Source of the DNA: Parachlamydiales bacterium
GTDB taxonomy: Bacteria; Chlamydiota; Chlamydiia; Chlamydiales; Rhabdochlamydiaceae
Reading direction: 5' to 3'
Assembly: GCA_020050965.1 (NCBI GenBank)
Contig: JAGVJV010000235.1
Coordinates: 1 to 7,170, forward strand
Length of the DNA: 7,170 bases
Made by a program: the position numbers and the translations under genes. The notes beneath the pieces were generated by a model. It saw only the letters and a program-made list of their open reading frames with translations, was not told where the DNA came from and did no database searches. Positions 5,438-7,170 of this stretch are shown piece by piece (the first letter of the stretch is position 1; each line of letters opens with the position of its first letter).

Positions 5438-6727
5438 CAAGGAATCCTCTTCCATAAGAGGAAACCAGTTAGTCGATTTATTGTTTCTTATATAATTTTC
5501 ATATTCTTCAGGTAGAAATCCATCGAGGAAATTTGTATGCCAAGGACGGTGAATACAGGTGAAATTTCCTGCGACTCGGAAATTTCGATAGGCATTCTTG
5601 GTATAATTAATTAAGCAAAATGTTGTATCAACTGGAGCAAAATATATTTCCAATGATGGATATAAAGAATAGTAAAACCTTTTTTTCCAAAAAATTGTTT
5701 CCCACTCTACAAACGGGATATCGGTTCTTAAATTGTCTGCATCGATACACAAGGCAAATCCAACTTTTCTAGCATCAAAATGTTCTGAAATATTAATAAG
5801 TTCCTGAATGAAATTATCGGGCAAATTGGGGTTAAATTTTAAATCTGGGTCGGTGACGATAAATACTTCGCCAGTGAGTTTTCTAACATATTCATCACTA
5901 AAGACAAGGTGGCCTTTATTAGTTTTTTGTCTTAGTAAAGTATGTTTGTAATCTTTTTCGTAGTAATCTAATAGCGGCTTAAAATCACTTGCATTGTCAG
6001 CAATAATAATGTCGACTTCGTATTTTTCTAGTTGTTCAACCATGTCTTTTATATAGGTATATTGATTATATCCAATAATTAAGCAGGGCATACGACGTTT
6101 GATTAGAGTTCCTGCATCAAGATTTGGTTCAAAAAGAATAGAGGCAAAGGGGTTCTCCCGCAGATATTGGCAAATGTCACTTACCGGGCAATTCGTGTTA
6201 AAGAATTTAAACAAATAGTCTAAGTCATCGATTTTTTTTGTTTTCCAGCTAAAAAGATGAAAAGAGATGAAGACTTTGCAATTGTTGTAATAAGCAAAAT
6301 ATAAAATATCTTCGAGAATGTTCTCTTCATTTGCTTTTTGATCACATTTTATTAAGCCTATTTTGTGCTTTTGGAGCGACTCATTTGCATAAATGTTATC
6401 GAAAACAAATTGTTTAAATGTTGTAGTTTTGCCGATAGACGTTGAGCATAAAGTGACATTTTCACAAGCATTTAGATTTTTTGTAAGCTCTACAAATAAT
6501 ACAGGATTATCTTCTACAGCGATAATATGATGGAAATTCTTCGACATCAAAAGCGCGGTGGAGCCTTCCTGGGCTCCCAGATTGATGGCAATACTCTGAT
6601 GATCTTGTATGCGATCAAGAAAAAAAGCTTCTGGAAGTTCCAAAGTGTTATTTAAATATCCATAATTTGCAAAACATGTGCTGAAGGTGAATATTACTAA
6701 AAGAGTATAAATTTTGAGATTTTTCAT
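5414..6727 (-). CDS. Exported two-domain protein: degenerate FkbM-like domain fused to GT2-like glycosyltransferase domain
   Basis: A 437-residue protein. Residues 1-20 are a signal peptide (MKNLKIYTLLVIFTFSTCFA). Residues about 45-200 are FkbM-like: SAM motif I INLGAQEGS at 48-56, an acidic VED at 71-73, then IKCDQKANEE at 126-135, where its neighbour's methyltransferase has IKCDIEGGEE. The domain ends at NPFASILFE (192-200), just where the neighbour stops. Residues about 213-400 resemble a GT-A/GT2 domain: CLIIGYNQ at 215-222, a strand DIIIADNAS at 239-247, and VTDPDL at 291-296 with D293/D295 as DxD. The start at 6727 is chosen because AAGGA (6737-6741) is 9 bases upstream; a TTG at 6733 is an alternative but too close. 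It starts 12 bases after the upstream methyltransferase stop, whose TAA overlaps its ribosome binding site, so translation is probably coupled. Transfer of a sugar is likely from motifs; methyl transfer is doubtful. Confidence 0.75.
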   Translation of the reverse strand: MKNLKIYTLLVIFTFSTCFANYGYLNNTLELPEAFFLDRIQDHQSIAINLGAQEGSTALLMSKNFHHIIAVEDNPVLFVELTKNLNACENVTLCSTSIGKTTTFKQFVFDNIYANESLQKHKIGLIKCDQKANEENILEDILYFAYYNNCKVFISFHLFSWKTKKIDDLDYLFKFFNTNCPVSDICQYLRENPFASILFEPNLDAGTLIKRRMPCLIIGYNQYTYIKDMVEQLEKYEVDIIIADNASDFKPLLDYYEKDYKHTLLRQKTNKGHLVFSDEYVRKLTGEVFIVTDPDLKFNPNLPDNFIQELINISEHFDARKVGFALCIDADNLRTDIPFVEWETIFWKKRFYYSLYPSLEIYFAPVDTTFCLINYTKNAYRNFRVAGNFTCIHRPWHTNFLDGFLPEEYENYIRNNKSTNWFPLMEEDSLLKNVEVE

Positions 6728-6736
6728 TGGCAATAT

Positions 6737-6741
6737 TCCTT
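6737..6741 (-). promoter_or_regulatory. Ribosome binding site of the fusion gene, overlapping the upstream stop
   Basis: Minus strand AAGGA, 9 bases before the ATG at 6727. It shares bases with the TAA stop (6740-6742) of the preceding gene, an arrangement typical of translational coupling. Confidence 0.55.
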
Positions 6742-7170
6742 AAATTCGTTCAAAAAGAAGAGAAGCAAAAGGGTTCTCATGAAGAAACTCGCAGACATCT
6801 TCTGCTGGGCAGTTGGTTTTAAAGAGTTTAAACAAATGCGCAAACTCTCGGATGTTTTTTGATTTCCACCAAGCGATGTGAAAAGAGATATATGCTTTGC
6901 AGTTGTTGTAGTAAACAAAATGCAAAAGCTCTTCAAGGATCTCCTCTTCTCCTCCTTCAATATCGCATTTTATAAAACTTATATAGGGAGGAAAAAGTGA
7001 CCACTTGTCATAAACATAGTCCATTATCATTTCTTGAAAAGTTGTAGATTTCACAACATAATCTAGTGAATGATTTTTTTCGGTTTTGACATATGAAACA
7101 GATTCATTTAATTGATTTCCTCTAGGTCCGAAAATCACCTCTTTACTGAATTGGGTAACAGGTTTGGGGC
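6740..7170 (-). CDS. FkbM-type methyltransferase, C-terminal part (N-terminus beyond window)
   Basis: Open from the window edge to the TAA at 6740-6742, with 142 residues visible. The frame stays open past a GTG at 7138, so that codon is not the start. The diagnostic FkbM motif FIKCDIEGGEEEILEELL is intact: the Asp, Glu and GGE residues match the family's 'KiDiEG.E..vL' signature, so methyltransferase activity is plausible. The C-terminus (YYNNCKAYISFH to NPFASLLFERI) is clearly paralogous to residues about 122-200 of the downstream fusion protein. The SAM-binding half and any signal peptide are outside the window. It is likely the first visible gene of an operon with the fusion gene, 12 bases apart. 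Sugar O-methylation is the usual role of the family; the substrate here is unknown. Confidence 0.85.
   Translation of the reverse strand, partial: PKPVTQFSKEVIFGPRGNQLNESVSYVKTEKNHSLDYVVKSTTFQEMIMDYVYDKWSLFPPYISFIKCDIEGGEEEILEELLHFVYYNNCKAYISFHIAWWKSKNIREFAHLFKLFKTNCPAEDVCEFLHENPFASLLFERI

Noticed and set aside
6724..6960. Minus-strand open frame overlapping the FkbM C-terminus
   Set aside because: It lies in another frame of the intact FkbM motif region and its composition looks like a shadow.

Overview
The window looks like an accessory region of an obligate intracellular, chlamydia-like bacterium (Parachlamydiales type). This is an inference from the AT-rich coding, the FkbM, DUF1796-like and lineage-specific paralogue families, and the dense layout; no rRNA or clade marker is present to prove it. 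Coding is nearly continuous and the longest stretch without a gene is about 90 bases (3243-3333).

Left arm (1-3242, all minus strand). Reading in the direction of transcription: a DUF1796-like putative papain-fold cysteine peptidase (2532-3242); two tandem paralogues of about 70% protein identity that resemble GT-A-fold glycosyltransferases (1430-2470 and 382-1374), each with its own sigma-70-like promoter; and the N-terminal 123 codons of an FkbM-type SAM methyltransferase (1-369), cut by the window edge. All four encode an N-terminal Sec signal peptide.

Centre (3334-5337, plus strand). One housekeeping-type gene, a DinG/YoaA/XPD-type Fe-S helicase, is transcribed divergently from the left arm. 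Its last ten bases overlap, on the opposite strand, the 3' end of a tRNA-Ala(GGC) gene (5328-5400).

Right arm (5401-7170, minus strand). A two-domain protein (5414-6727) joins a degenerate FkbM-like domain to a GT2-like glycosyltransferase domain, again behind a signal peptide. Immediately upstream in the same operon is the C-terminal part of an intact FkbM methyltransferase (6740 to beyond 7170), a close paralogue of the degenerate domain.

Taken together, dinG and tRNA-Ala sit inside a family-rich cluster of predicted exported enzymes resembling methyltransferases, glycosyltransferases and peptidases. The first two classes normally need cytosolic donors (SAM, nucleotide sugars), so their export is the main puzzle; action in the host cell is one possible explanation. 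The cluster shows recent evolution: tandem duplication with promoter, a probable stop-codon loss that turned a ribosome binding site into coding sequence, and a gene fusion next to its unfused paralogue.
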